64,000 nucleotides of DNA from Bacteroidota bacterium (GCA_016787485.1 JAEUUL010000014.1:97972-161971), one strand, 5' to 3'; counted from the first letter of the stretch, positions 1-9,130 are shown. Translations and numbers: made by a program. Notes: a model not told the origin generated them from the sequence alone.

Positions 1-1604
1 GCGCCTTTCATGTACCCATTGGTCATTTTGTCCTGAAAGGAAATTTGCAGCCATGATGCAAGGCGTGGGTCATCGGCAAAAGGATTTCTGCTTTCCAGGC
101 TGTGTGCCATCCCGTTTGCATCTTCCCACAACAACATCTGACCCAGTTTTTGTCCCCAGTAATCGGCGTGCATGGCATGAAAAGCCGATAGGTGAGCCTG
201 CTGCCAGTGCAAAGGTTCGTAGGTGTGCAAATCCGGATGCAGCCAACCCTCTACCCTTTTCCGGCGAAGAAAACTGCTTGCCGGACCAGCAGATTTCAAC
301 TTCATACGAAACCAACCTTTGATGATTTCAGTCTGGGTTAACGGCAACTTGTTGCGATTCTGCCAAAGATAAAATGGCATGTTCGCCCAATCCCGCTGCA
401 GGTAATCCGGGTAGCCGCCAAAAATCTCATCGGCACCCTGACCGTTGAACAAAACCGTAACTCCCTGTTGCCTTACCAACCGACAAAGCTGAAAATGAGC
501 CAGATTGTTCCATGCAACAGGTATCAGTCCGGTAGACTGCACCACCTCCTGCAGCAGTTCAGGTCCGGCCTCACTGATGGATACAGAATGCCACTCACCG
601 CGGGTAAAATCCACCACCTTTTTTTGCCATTCACTTTCATCCGAGTCCGGGTCTGCAGAAGTGACGGAGAAGAGTTTCAGCGGGTGCTCTTCTCCCAGAA
701 CAAAACGGGCAATTCCTATGAGTGCGGCACTGTCTATGCCTCCACTCACAGCAAAACCGAGAGGCACATCTGCCATCAGCCGGCTTTGGGTGGCATGAAT
801 CAGCTCTTCCCTTAGCAAGCCAGGTATGACGTGGGTTTCACGGGTCCATACATCCGAGTTGGTCTGTCCGTTTTTGGCCTCAATCCACAACCTGCTGAAG
901 GGGGGAACCTCTGCAATTTCTGTAAGCGGGTGTCCGTGTGAAGGCAGGTACATTCCTTCCGCCAGAATATGGGTAAGCGCATGCGTATTGAGGGTGGTAA
1001 GACCGAAGGTTTTTTGCAAAACCCGGGCTTCAGAAGCAAAGCAGGTCATCCCATTTTGCCGGGTATAAAAAAGCGGTTTCACACCCGTTGCATCGCGCAC
1101 CAGATGCATTTTCTTTTCCTGATTGTCCCAGATGGCGAATGCAAAAAAACCATCCAGAACTGACATGGTATTCTCCTGCCGTTGTGAATCCCAGATGGTT
1201 AGCAATGTTTCTGTATCCGTTCTGCTGGCATTGGCAATCCCAAAACGGGCATCCAATTGATGGAAATTGAAAATTTCACCGTTAAAGGCCAGGCAAAACC
1301 GGCCTGATTGTGAAACCATGGGTTGGTGGCCTGCCACACCGGGTGAAATGATGGAAAGACGCCTGTGCACAAGTGCTGCCTGTACCAGGCCTTCTGCCTG
1401 CCGAATGTGTGGCATACCGGATTTGAGTCCACTCAGCGTATCATCGAGTGCGTAGCTCTGCATCCGGCCATCGGCATACATCAGAGTAACTCCGGCATCA
1501 TCCGGTCCGCGGTGCGCCAGCCCCCCGGCAAGATTGCTGCACAAGTGCATTGCTTCTGCTGCCTCTATGGGACTGACCGCTACCCAACCTGCTATTCCGC
1601 ACAT
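1..1604 (-). CDS. asnB: Asparagine synthase (glutamine-hydrolysing) family amidotransferase, 3' end off the window
   Basis: The frame is open from 1604 to the left edge, about 534 codons, with no stop. It begins Met-Cys-Gly-Ile-Ala-Gly-Trp, so Cys2 is the N-terminal nucleophile of a class II glutamine amidotransferase domain. The synthetase domain has the ATP pyrophosphatase loop SGGIDS and downstream GQGADEIFGGY and HSLESRNPFADD, all usual in the family. It should transfer glutamine-derived ammonia to aspartate, or, in polysaccharide loci, to a sugar carboxylate. The start overlaps the last 13 bases of the glycosyltransferase gene, so the two are translationally coupled. That pairing makes a glycan role possible, but family membership alone only supports asparagine synthase. 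Only about 90 C-terminal residues should be missing. Confidence 0.93.
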   Translation of the reverse strand, partial: MCGIAGWVAVSPIEAAEAMHLCSNLAGGLAHRGPDDAGVTLMYADGRMQSYALDDTLSGLKSGMPHIRQAEGLVQAALVHRRLSIISPGVAGHQPMVSQSGRFCLAFNGEIFNFHQLDARFGIANASRTDTETLLTIWDSQRQENTMSVLDGFFAFAIWDNQEKKMHLVRDATGVKPLFYTRQNGMTCFASEARVLQKTFGLTTLNTHALTHILAEGMYLPSHGHPLTEIAEVPPFSRLWIEAKNGQTNSDVWTRETHVIPGLLREELIHATQSRLMADVPLGFAVSGGIDSAALIGIARFVLGEEHPLKLFSVTSADPDSDESEWQKKVVDFTRGEWHSVSISEAGPELLQEVVQSTGLIPVAWNNLAHFQLCRLVRQQGVTVLFNGQGADEIFGGYPDYLQRDWANMPFYLWQNRNKLPLTQTEIIKGWFRMKLKSAGPASSFLRRKRVEGWLHPDLHTYEPLHWQQAHLSAFHAMHADYWGQKLGQMLLWEDANGMAHSLESRNPFADDPRLASWLQISFQDKMTNGYMKG

Positions 1605-2767
1605 GATTGTATTACCTTGTAATAAAGTTGGGTGTAGGAATCCAGAACCTTGCCTGGTGCAAAAATTTCACGTGCCATCGGGGCAATCCATTCAGGCTGA
1701 AAAGCATTTGAATCCAGCATTTGAACCATAGCATTTTTCAGCGAATCCGGATCATTTGCATCTACCAGAATTCCCATGCCGGGTTTGAACTGCGTTTCTG
1801 CCCCACCACAATGCGTATATATACATGGAATTCCGATGCAGACTGCTTCTGCCAGTGTGAGTCCGAAGGTTTCAAACCGGCTGAAACTAACAAGACACTG
1901 TGAACCAACGAGATGTGAAATAAATTCCTGGCGTGAGGCCATGGGTGAAATATGCCGTATGGATGATAAATCGGCTTGATGCAATTGCCCTTCAAACTCT
2001 CGCCAGGCATTGTCTGGAATGATGAGCAGCAATTCTGCACGATGGCCGGCCAATATAAGATCCCGGAATACCTGAAGAATGACTCCTGTTTGTTTTTGCC
2101 GGTGCCTTGCATTTGACACATGAACAAAACGGAAGAATTCTCGAGGGTTGCGGGCTATCGGAACCGAGAAAAAATCCGGATGGATGAGATTGGGAATCAC
2201 CTGCACTGCTGGCACTCCCTGGTTGATTAATTCATCTGCCAATATGGGTGAAACGGCAGTAACCGCGTTGGCTTCTTTCAGCAATTTCAGGCTTCGGTCC
2301 TTTTTCCTTCCCTTAAGTTCACCATCTGCAGGCAGATAACCGGTATAGTGCTCTGTTATAATGTAAGGTATCCCTTTTCGCTTTCTGAGCAGCCAGGCAT
2401 ATAAACCCAGTTTCCAGGCCACCTGTACATGGGAAAGTTGTATTTCGCCCCGGTTGCTTCTAAGCCAATGCACTTGTTTGAAAAACTGACGGAGGTACAG
2501 ATACTGGTTTCGCAGGAAACCAGACAATCCGGTAAACCGGGGCAAATAAACCACCACAGCCAGGCCATTGTTGGGCAGAGGCTCCGCTACAACTTCTACT
2601 TTTTGAATTCCCGGATCAAACACCAGATGCAGCAAGCTGATTTTGCAGCGTGCTGACAGGGCCTGAGCCAGTTCACGGTTGAAAATCCCGTTCAGTGGGT
2701 CTACCCGTGTGGGGTACCAACTGGGCAGAAACAATATGTGGGGAATACCGGCCAAAAGGTGCTGCAA
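1592..2767 (-). CDS. Glycosyltransferase family 4 protein
   Basis: This is a 391-residue GT-B type sugar transferase. The N-terminal half carries the acceptor-side Rossmann start HILFLPSWYPT. The C-terminal half has the donor-site pattern with FETFGLTLAEAV and a downstream GMGILVDANDP, typical of GT4 enzymes that move a nucleotide-activated sugar onto a glycan or lipid carrier at the inner membrane face. The start is TTG at 2767, since no ATG fits and family members begin just before the HILFLPS strand. It precedes and overlaps the asparagine-synthase-like gene. The donor sugar and acceptor cannot be read from sequence. Confidence 0.9.
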   Translation of the reverse strand: MQHLLAGIPHILFLPSWYPTRVDPLNGIFNRELAQALSARCKISLLHLVFDPGIQKVEVVAEPLPNNGLAVVVYLPRFTGLSGFLRNQYLYLRQFFKQVHWLRSNRGEIQLSHVQVAWKLGLYAWLLRKRKGIPYIITEHYTGYLPADGELKGRKKDRSLKLLKEANAVTAVSPILADELINQGVPAVQVIPNLIHPDFFSVPIARNPREFFRFVHVSNARHRQKQTGVILQVFRDLILAGHRAELLLIIPDNAWREFEGQLHQADLSSIRHISPMASRQEFISHLVGSQCLVSFSRFETFGLTLAEAVCIGIPCIYTHCGGAETQFKPGMGILVDANDPDSLKNAMVQMLDSNAFQPEWIAPMAREIFAPGKVLDSYTQLYYKVIQSCAE

Positions 2768-2843
2768 TTTACAGAGGGAATGCAGCTATGGTGTGCATGG
2801 AATTGGGCTTTCAGAAAAAAATCAGGTTTTTACTGCCGGATCT

Positions 2844-2876
2844 ATTGATTTAATGTGGTCTGCCATTGTACCTTTG
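2844..2876 (+). promoter_or_regulatory. Bacteroidota-type promoter of tRNA-His
   Basis: A TACCTTTG box at 2869-2876 matches the TAnnTTTG -7 consensus of the Bacteroidota primary sigma factor. An ATTG at 2844-2847 lies 21 bases upstream as the -33 element. The box ends 12 bases before the tRNA 5' end. Confidence 0.7.
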
Positions 2877-2888
2877 CACCAGCAAAAC

Positions 2889-2966
2889 GGCGGTTGTAGC
2901 TCAGTTGGTTAGAGCATCGGTTTGTGGTACCGAGGGTCGCCGGTTCGAGCCCGGTCATCCGCCCCA
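2889..2966 (+). tRNA. trnH: tRNA-His (GTG anticodon)
   Basis: The cloverleaf is readable by eye. The D-arm is GTAGCTCAGTTGGTTAGAGC. The anticodon stem TCGGT/ACCGA encloses loop TTGTGGT with anticodon GTG. The T-arm is GCCGG-TTCGAGC-CCGGT and CCA is encoded at 2964-2966. G at 2889 pairs with discriminator C73, the extra G-1:C73 pair that marks tRNA-His. One acceptor-stem position is a U:U mismatch (position 5 with 68). A lipoprotein gene starts only 14 bases after the CCA and may share the transcript. It is not linked to hisS, which lies near 33 kb. Confidence 0.97.
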
Positions 2967-2980
2967 GAGGTATTTTTACC

Positions 2981-3478
2981 ATGAAAAGTATTTTAATTAC
3001 CACCAAAGCGGCTTTTATAGCCGCTTTTTTTGTTGCCTGCGGTGGCGAAAGCACTGACATTGCAAAACCTGATACAGCTATGAGCCACACAGAGAACCAC
3101 CCGGTCACGAAAGACACCACAACCATTGAAAACGGGCAGGAAGTTTTTTTTGACGGCCTGAAAGAGGGTGATGTTGTAAAAAGTCCACTCACTGTTAAGT
3201 TCGGGGTGAAAGGTATGAAAGTAATGCCTGCGGACAGCGGCTTGCTTGCCGGCACAGGCCATCACCATCTGCTTATGGATACATTGGGCTTTGTCCCGGC
3301 CGGAAAACCGGTTCCAATGGGAATTGCATCCATTTTGCATTTTGGTAAAGGGCAGACAGAGAGTAAACCACTCACGCTGAAACCCGGCAAACACAGGCTC
3401 ACACTGCAATTTGCAAATGGTCACCATATTTCCTACGGTGTGCGCATGAGCAAAACCATAGAAATTGAAGTGAAATAA
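2981..3478 (+). CDS. DUF4399-family lipoprotein
   Basis: This is a 165-residue exported protein of unknown function. It has a lysine-containing start, a hydrophobic stretch and a lipobox ending FFVAC, so Cys20 should be lipidated. A Thr/Asp-rich linker follows. The C-terminal 100 residues match the DUF4399 pattern: a FxGLKEGDVVKSPLTVKFGV strand, then GTGHHHLLMD with a run of three His, and HISYG near the end. The histidines suggest metal binding, which is inference. The reading frame extends upstream into the tRNA, but the ATG at 2981 is the first that gives a signal peptide. AGAGG at 2966-2970 could serve as ribosome binding site and touches the tRNA CCA end. Confidence 0.85.
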   Translation: MKSILITTKAAFIAAFFVACGGESTDIAKPDTAMSHTENHPVTKDTTTIENGQEVFFDGLKEGDVVKSPLTVKFGVKGMKVMPADSGLLAGTGHHHLLMDTLGFVPAGKPVPMGIASILHFGKGQTESKPLTLKPGKHRLTLQFANGHHISYGVRMSKTIEIEVK

Positions 3479-3529
3479 TTTTTTGGGGGAATCCCACCCA
3501 ATTTCCTGTACTTCGCATATCAGCAATCT

Positions 3530-4192
3530 ATGAACATGCGATTTTCCCTCATTCTGGCCATAACAGGTTTATCAGTTACAGCTTCAGCGCAGTCCCGTTA
3601 TTCGGCAGATTTACCGAATGTGATTATTAAATTCAGTCCACAGCATCTGATAAGGGGTGGCTTGTGGATGAGTGGCGAACTGTTCAATGAAAAAAAGCAG
3701 GCAAGCAACCAGATAGGCATAGAAATGCTATATGGAAAAGCCAATCCCGGCAATGACAAATATGGCATTTACCAAACCAGTGGATTCACCTTTGAATACG
3801 CCTTCAAGTATTATCCAAACAGATTGCGTGTAGAGAAAAAACTGAGTGGTGAACGAATCGGTGGATTTTATACAGGTTTTTTTGCACAGGCAGGCTCTGT
3901 TAACCAAAAGGTCCGGTATGACCGCTACACCGGATTCCCACCCAGCAACCAGAAAATCAGCAATGAGATAAAAACAACTTCATTTTATCCCGGCTTTATT
4001 CTGGGCAAAACCCAGTCATTGGGAGAAAGCCTGTATATCGATGTTTTCATAGGTGCCGGGGTGCGTATGGCCAATACAACCCTGAAAACGGATGACGGGG
4101 ATTACGCCTTCGACGACAGTCCTGAGGTATATGGTTTTTACCGCAACGGGGTAATGCCTAAAATCGGGTTCACCCTGGGAATCGGAATCTGA
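3530..4192 (+). CDS. Hypothetical secreted protein, probable outer-membrane beta-barrel
   Basis: This 220-residue protein begins with a Sec signal peptide (cleavage near SVTASAQ). It continues with alternating short amphipathic strands rich in Tyr, Phe and Gly, such as GGFYTGFFAQAG and the closing IGFTLGIGI. A glycine-rich aromatic final strand is typical of small Bacteroidota outer-membrane barrels. No enzymatic motif is visible. The second Met (3536) is an alternative start. It stands alone between the DUF4399 lipoprotein and the convergent folE pair. Function is unknown. Confidence 0.7.
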   Translation: MNMRFSLILAITGLSVTASAQSRYSADLPNVIIKFSPQHLIRGGLWMSGELFNEKKQASNQIGIEMLYGKANPGNDKYGIYQTSGFTFEYAFKYYPNRLRVEKKLSGERIGGFYTGFFAQAGSVNQKVRYDRYTGFPPSNQKISNEIKTTSFYPGFILGKTQSLGESLYIDVFIGAGVRMANTTLKTDDGDYAFDDSPEVYGFYRNGVMPKIGFTLGIGI

Positions 4193-4232
4193 CCCTCCTG
4201 CTCTCCGGAACGAAACAATCCGTTTCCTGAGG

Positions 4233-4907
4233 TTAATCCTGGCTCTGCAATTCCAGATATTTCAGGAACTCACTGCGCGTTTGCACATCATTGAATTTTC
4301 CGTGGTAACTGCTGGTCACCGTACTGGCAGTAATGTCCTTAATTCCCCGGCTTGCAACGCACAGGTGTTTTGCATCCAGCACCACGGCTACGTCTTCAGT
4401 GTTTAGTACCTTTTTCAGTTCCTGGGCTATCTGAACAGTCATTCTCTCCTGCACCTGCGGTCTTTTGGCAAAATAATCCACTATGCGGTTGAGTTTACTG
4501 AGTCCTATGACTTGCCCACTGCTGATGTAGGCCAGGTGCGCCTTGCCAATAATTGGAACAAAATGGTGTTCGCAGGTACTGTGGAAATTGATGTCTTTTT
4601 CCACCAACATTTCGCTGTACTTGTAATGATTGTCAAACAGCGTATATGCAGGTTTGTTCTGGGGGTTGAGGCCTTTAAACTGTTCCTTTACATACATTTT
4701 GGCTATACGCAGAGGGGTGCCTTTCAGGCTGTCATCATCCAGGTCCAGCCCCATGACCAGCATAATCTCGCGAAAATGCTTTGCTATCAGCTCAATTTTC
4801 AGTTCATCATCCATTGCAAAGGCATCCTCACGAAGCGGGGTATCGGCACCAGAGCCAATGTGTTCATTGCCCCACTCTTCTATCTGATTCAACAATTTAT
4901 TGTCCAT
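4233..4907 (-). CDS. folE: GTP cyclohydrolase I
   Basis: This 224-residue enzyme of the FolE fold converts GTP to 7,8-dihydroneopterin triphosphate, the entry step to tetrahydrofolate and other pterins. The zinc site is visible as STCEHHF followed by LCVASRGI, giving the Cys-His-Cys ligand set. The substrate-binding segment GLSKLNRIVDYFAKRPQVQE is intact. Length is normal for the family, with a usual variable N-terminus. It follows the PTPS-family gene and overlaps its end by 11 bases, so the two are made together. Confidence 0.97.
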   Translation of the reverse strand: MDNKLLNQIEEWGNEHIGSGADTPLREDAFAMDDELKIELIAKHFREIMLVMGLDLDDDSLKGTPLRIAKMYVKEQFKGLNPQNKPAYTLFDNHYKYSEMLVEKDINFHSTCEHHFVPIIGKAHLAYISSGQVIGLSKLNRIVDYFAKRPQVQERMTVQIAQELKKVLNTEDVAVVLDAKHLCVASRGIKDITASTVTSSYHGKFNDVQTRSEFLKYLELQSQD

Positions 4908-5313
4908 GGTATTCTGCGTAATTTCTGGGTGTTTCGTATAGTTTTACGGATAGTTTGTAGTTGTCCGGCAACCGGTTCTTCACCCGGTTCCAAATCACTA
5001 CACAAATATTTTCAACAGTTGGATTAAGGGTCTTAAAATCCTCTGTATCGAGATTCAGATTCCGATGATCATACCTGTCCATCACTTCCAACTCAAGTAT
5101 TTCTTTCAGAATCTTCAGGTCCATAACATACCCTGTCACCGGGTCAATGGGTCCGGTAACGGTAACATGTAAATCGTAATTGTGACCGTGAAATGAAGGG
5201 TTGGCACACAGGCCGAAAATAAGTCGGTTCTGCTCATCGGACCATTCCGGCACATACAACCTGTGGGCGGCATTGAATTGTGCGGTGCGGGTTACAGAAA
5301 CCAAGGCTGTCAT
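4897..5313 (-). CDS. 6-pyruvoyl-tetrahydropterin synthase / 6-carboxytetrahydropterin synthase family protein
   Basis: This 138-residue protein of the PTPS/QueD family acts on dihydroneopterin triphosphate, the product of the overlapping folE. Zinc ligands are His near residue 17 (FNAAHRL) and the HGH of the motif CANPSFHGHNY. The Cys is separated from HGH by five residues. Known QueD enzymes carry a three-residue spacing, while the five-residue spacing is the pattern of 6-pyruvoyl-tetrahydropterin synthases. That favours a tetrahydropterin product, although queuosine synthesis cannot be excluded because tgt is in the same window. It is first in the folE pair. Confidence 0.9.
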   Translation of the reverse strand: MTALVSVTRTAQFNAAHRLYVPEWSDEQNRLIFGLCANPSFHGHNYDLHVTVTGPIDPVTGYVMDLKILKEILELEVMDRYDHRNLNLDTEDFKTLNPTVENICVVIWNRVKNRLPDNYKLSVKLYETPRNYAEYHGQ

Positions 5314-5561
5314 CGGAATATACTGAAGAGGAAAAGTGACAATACAACCATTTTGAATTCAATATTGTTTGCAGCCTATTTGTTTAATGGCAAATGTTGT
5401 CTGTAAACGTTATACAAATTTACGGCCATAATCGGGTAAAACAAGTCGTGGCTTGCCGGGTCTTTGCAGTTCAATGGCTGTCATTGGCGGTCAATGGATT
5501 GTAAAGATTGCATCCATACGAGATGGAAATGCGGTATAAAAATATTTATCTTGCAGGCTGT

Positions 5562-6188
5562 ATGAGGTGGAAGGTGGCTATAGCCGGTCTCCTTTATTGT
5601 TCTGGTGCGAATGCGCAGGTTCCGGAGAATCTGTATTTCGGGGTTTATGGGCGGCAGGAGAACAATTTATACCGGTATTACAGTGGCAATACCCTGGGCA
5701 CCTATTATACCACCCGCACATCTCAGGGGTATTCAGCCGGACTGGCCATACACAGTTCCATCAATTACCTGTTCAATGCCTGTTTGGGGTTTGGTTTATC
5801 CGAAGCCCATTATTCTCCGGCCCTTTCCAAGGGCAACAGTCAACTGTATCAGGCCAGTCTGCGGCTGTGGCACCTGAACCTGCAGGGTGAACTTAAGTTG
5901 GGTCAGGAAGAAAAACACCAGCCGGTATTTCAGGCCGGAGGTCAGTGGATTTTCAAAGAATCCGGCAGGGAAATTTTCAGCAATGGAGATATAGAAGAGT
6001 TCAAGTGGCCTCAAACCCGTTTTATGCCTCAACTCGGCGTAGGCTGGAACTTCGTACTAAAGAACAAATGGGTGGTAAAACCGAATCTGGGTATCCGCAT
6101 CAACACAAAGAACAAAGTAGGATACGATTACAGTGCCAATCAGATATTTTTCGGCTGCACAGCTGTTTATCGGGTGAAAAGTTGGTGA
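5562..6188 (+). CDS. Hypothetical secreted beta-barrel-like protein
   Basis: This is about 208 residues from the chosen start. The ATG at 5562 gives a compact signal peptide (MRWKVAIAGLL, cleavage after GANA). The longer frame from 5508 adds an unlikely N-terminus in front of it. The rest is a series of aromatic strands ending with a hydrophobic-aromatic segment, IFFGCTAVYRVKSW, consistent with a small outer-membrane barrel. A TATCTTGC box 10 bases before the start resembles the local -7 element. No close family was recognised. Confidence 0.65.
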   Translation: MRWKVAIAGLLYCSGANAQVPENLYFGVYGRQENNLYRYYSGNTLGTYYTTRTSQGYSAGLAIHSSINYLFNACLGFGLSEAHYSPALSKGNSQLYQASLRLWHLNLQGELKLGQEEKHQPVFQAGGQWIFKESGREIFSNGDIEEFKWPQTRFMPQLGVGWNFVLKNKWVVKPNLGIRINTKNKVGYDYSANQIFFGCTAVYRVKSW

Positions 6189-6245
6189 TAATTTCCTGAA
6201 AATCGTGGATGGCTTGCCCTGGCGCAGGCTTTATTTTGCAGGTGT

Positions 6246-6902
6246 ATGAAATTCTTCATCGATACGGCAAATCTGGATCAGATACGCGAAGCAAATGCCC
6301 TGGGCATACTGGATGGCGTTACAACAAATCCCAGCCTGATGGCCAAAGAAGGCATTACCGGCGAGGCAAACATCATCAACCATTACAAAGCCATTTGTGA
6401 AATTGTGGATGGCGATGTAAGCGCAGAGGTTATTTCCACCGACTTTGAAGGGATGGTACGCGAAGGTGAAGCCCTTGCTGCACTGCATCCGAACATCGTA
6501 GTAAAGGTACCGATGATTGTAGACGGACTGAAGGCCATTTCATACTTCTCCAGAAAAGGCATCCGCACCAATTGCACCCTTGTATTCAGTGCAGGGCAGG
6601 CCATACTTGCGGCAAAAGCAGGCGCCACTTACCTTTCTCCATTCATTGGCCGGATAGATGACAGCAGTTGGGATGGAATGGATCTCATTGGACAGATTGC
6701 AAATATTTATTCCATACAAGGTTACGAAACCCAGATTCTGGCCGCCAGCATACGCAATCCCCTGCATATTGTAAAGAGTGCAGAGCTGGGTGCCGATGTT
6801 GTAACCTGTCCGTTAAGTGCCATCATGGGCCTGTTCAAGCATCCGCTGACAGATATCGGGCTGGCACAGTTCCTTGCAGATCACAAGAAAGCAAACGGGT
6901 AA
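6246..6902 (+). CDS. fsa: Fructose-6-phosphate aldolase / transaldolase (TalC-type)
   Basis: This 218-residue single-domain TIM-barrel enzyme is of the small transaldolase subfamily. It begins MKFFIDTANL and has DGVTTNPSLM. Lys87 in NIVVKVPM is the Schiff-base lysine, and TNCTLVFS and FIGRIDD follow. Members split fructose-6-phosphate into dihydroxyacetone and glyceraldehyde-3-phosphate, or act as transaldolases in the pentose phosphate pathway. The two activities cannot be told apart here with certainty. TATTTTGC lies 8 bases before the ATG, pointing to its own promoter and a short leader. Confidence 0.93.
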   Translation: MKFFIDTANLDQIREANALGILDGVTTNPSLMAKEGITGEANIINHYKAICEIVDGDVSAEVISTDFEGMVREGEALAALHPNIVVKVPMIVDGLKAISYFSRKGIRTNCTLVFSAGQAILAAKAGATYLSPFIGRIDDSSWDGMDLIGQIANIYSIQGYETQILAASIRNPLHIVKSAELGADVVTCPLSAIMGLFKHPLTDIGLAQFLADHKKANG

Positions 6903-6954
6903 ACAACACCTTCAACTCCGGTAAATCAACGATAACCCGGTAAGCAATTACTGG

Positions 6955-7776
6955 TCAATACTGTTCCCGGTCATTGGGAAAATCCACCGATTTCACATCG
7001 CGCACATACTGCTGTACGGCCTCGGTAATGGTGGTGTGAAGGTCGGCGTACTTGCGCAGAAACCGCGGCTTAAACTCGTTGTTTATACCCAGCATATCGT
7101 GCACCACAAGCACCTGACCGTCTACATGCGGACCAGCACCAATGCCAATTACAGGAATAGCAATGCTTTTTGCAACCCGATGCGCCAAATCACTGGGAAT
7201 CTTCTCCAGCACCAGGGCAAAACAACCGGCTTGTTCCAGCAATTTTGCGTCGCCTACCAATTTTTCGGCTTCTGCATCTTCTGTGGCGCGAACGGCATAA
7301 GTCCCGAACTTATAAATACTTTGCGGAGTGAGGCCCAAATGCCCCATCACCGGAACACCAGCGGTGAGGATGCGGCGAATACTTTCCAGAATCTCCTCTC
7401 CTCCTTCCATTTTTACGGCATGGGCACCCGACTCTTTCATGATGCGAATTGTACTGGCCAATGCCTCTTTGCTATTGCCCTGATAAGAACCAAAAGGCAA
7501 ATCCACCACAACCAGTGCCCGCTGAACGCCCCGCACGACGGAAGAGGCGTGGTAAATCATCTGGTCCAGGGTTATAGGCAGCGTGGTTTCGTGTCCGGCC
7601 ATGACATTGCTGGCGCTGTCACCCACCAGGATTACATCAATACCAGCTGCATCGATAATGCGGCCCATAGAATAGTCGTAGGCGGTAAGCATACTTATTT
7701 TCTCGCCGCGCGACTTCATTTCGTGCAATACGTGGGTGGTCACCCTTTTTTCGTTGCCTGGGGACTGTGTGCTCAT
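6955..7776 (-). CDS. panB: 3-methyl-2-oxobutanoate hydroxymethyltransferase
   Basis: PanB adds a hydroxymethyl group from methylene-tetrahydrofolate to alpha-ketoisovalerate, giving ketopantoate, the first committed step of pantothenate and coenzyme A synthesis. The 273-residue sequence shows [44 protein letters not shown] and KMEGGEE, which are the family's metal and substrate-binding segments, plus the late [14 protein letters not shown]. It starts 20 bases after the preceding coiled-coil protein gene on the same strand and may be cotranscribed with it. Confidence 0.97.
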   Translation of the reverse strand: MSTQSPGNEKRVTTHVLHEMKSRGEKISMLTAYDYSMGRIIDAAGIDVILVGDSASNVMAGHETTLPITLDQMIYHASSVVRGVQRALVVVDLPFGSYQGNSKEALASTIRIMKESGAHAVKMEGGEEILESIRRILTAGVPVMGHLGLTPQSIYKFGTYAVRATEDAEAEKLVGDAKLLEQAGCFALVLEKIPSDLAHRVAKSIAIPVIGIGAGPHVDGQVLVVHDMLGINNEFKPRFLRKYADLHTTITEAVQQYVRDVKSVDFPNDREQY

Positions 7777-7796
7777 TTTGTGGATTGGGTTTGGGT

Positions 7797-9113
7797 TTAT
7801 TCGTCAAAAAGGACAGGTTCTTCCTTTTTCTTTTCTTTCCGGCGTTGCTTGCGGTCTGCGCTTTTCTCCTGCCGGGACTTGCGGGGCATCGAGTTATGGC
7901 AATTTGCCAGTGCCTGATCCAGCAGTTCCAACTGGGCTTGCTGTGTGTTGAGCATACTGTCTTTCTCAAAAAGACGGCTCATCAGGTTTATTTTTTCATT
8001 GCGCAGCCCATCGGTTTCGTTCTGTTTATCCTGTATCTGCCGGGCCAGGTCTGCTTTATCTGCCTTTTGCTGTTCAATACTGGCCATCAATGCCTTATTG
8101 GTAGCCTGCAACTGTTCAATCTGCTCTTTCTGCCGCGCGTTCAGTGTGGTTAGGTTGATTAGAATATCTCCGTTTTCACTTTCTTTGATTTTGTTGCGGA
8201 AATCTTCCAGCTTGGTCACTTTGTCTTTCAGTGCTGCATTCTCCGCCTTGATAGTTTCAAGCTCGGCCATCATCCGCACCAGCTTTGATTCTGCTTCTTC
8301 TTTCTCCCGGAGTATGGTGGTATCAACTGCCCGGCTAGCGCTAATCTGGCGCACCTGGGTCTCCAGTTCAGTGATGCGTTTGTCCTTCTTATTGATCGTC
8401 TCTTTCAACTTAACGATAGCTGCGGAAAGGGCTTTTTCCTGGTCTATCGGGGCCGTGGTACTTTCATTGTTCGCATGGTCATCGTCGGTATGCACCTGCA
8501 GTCTGTTAAAGGTAACCTTGCTACCAGCTCCTATGTAGAGACCGAGTGCACCATGCCCGTATTCCACTTCTGCAAACGAATACATAAACTTGTCGTTGAT
8601 ATACAGGTCGTAGATTTTGTCATACGTTCGGATTTGAACTGTGTTCAATCCTTTGGGGTTGATGTTTTTTCCTTTTTTCCAGCCCTCGCCCTCTCCGGAT
8701 ATCGAAACGAGGCGGTTGGCTACTGCGCGTCTCACCCTGAATTGCTTCTTCCGGTTGATTTCCACAATCAGGGCCCCGGTGCCATCTTCCTGAGCCTGCA
8801 GCACGATACCTGCTGAGGTGGACTTGGAACCGGTGGTGCTGAAAGTAAAGGTGAGGCCCACACTGAAAACAGAATAATCTGCAGCCTTGGACGGGAAAAT
8901 AAAAAACCCGGATTTGGCATTTTTGCGCCAGGCTTCGAATCCTGTGCCGGATGCCACAAACAGGTTATCGGCATTCGATTGCTGATTCCACCTGCCTTCA
9001 ATCCGGACAAACTCGTCATCCACCAGCAAGCGGCCAAACTCCTTGGTCACCTGTTGTGTATGCGCCATGTAAAATTGCGTGAGTAATAAAAAAAGGCAGG
9101 ATAATTTCCTCAT
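7797..9113 (-). CDS. Secreted LamG-like / coiled-coil protein
   Basis: This is about 438 residues from the ATG at 9113, which gives a signal peptide ([11 protein letters not shown], cleavage near AHTQ). An upstream extension to 9185 is less likely because a TAATTTTG box sits inside it. Residues 20-245 form a beta-rich domain resembling the concanavalin/DUF1080-type fold (repeated motifs such as [18 protein letters not shown]). From about 250 to 405 there is a long heptad-patterned coiled coil. The tail is strongly basic and then acidic ([17 protein letters not shown]). It may be a periplasmic scaffold or sugar-binding protein. No enzyme motif was seen. Confidence 0.72.
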   Translation of the reverse strand: MRKLSCLFLLLTQFYMAHTQQVTKEFGRLLVDDEFVRIEGRWNQQSNADNLFVASGTGFEAWRKNAKSGFFIFPSKAADYSVFSVGLTFTFSTTGSKSTSAGIVLQAQEDGTGALIVEINRKKQFRVRRAVANRLVSISGEGEGWKKGKNINPKGLNTVQIRTYDKIYDLYINDKFMYSFAEVEYGHGALGLYIGAGSKVTFNRLQVHTDDDHANNESTTAPIDQEKALSAAIVKLKETINKKDKRITELETQVRQISASRAVDTTILREKEEAESKLVRMMAELETIKAENAALKDKVTKLEDFRNKIKESENGDILINLTTLNARQKEQIEQLQATNKALMASIEQQKADKADLARQIQDKQNETDGLRNEKINLMSRLFEKDSMLNTQQAQLELLDQALANCHNSMPRKSRQEKSADRKQRRKEKKKEEPVLFDE

Positions 9114-9130
9114 CTTTGCAGTGGAATCGG

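Noticed and set aside
5314..5561. The 248-base gap between the PTPS gene and the secreted barrel-like gene, checked for an RNA or riboswitch
   Set aside because: I see only AT-rich promoter-like stretches and no stable hairpin or conserved RNA element that I can support.
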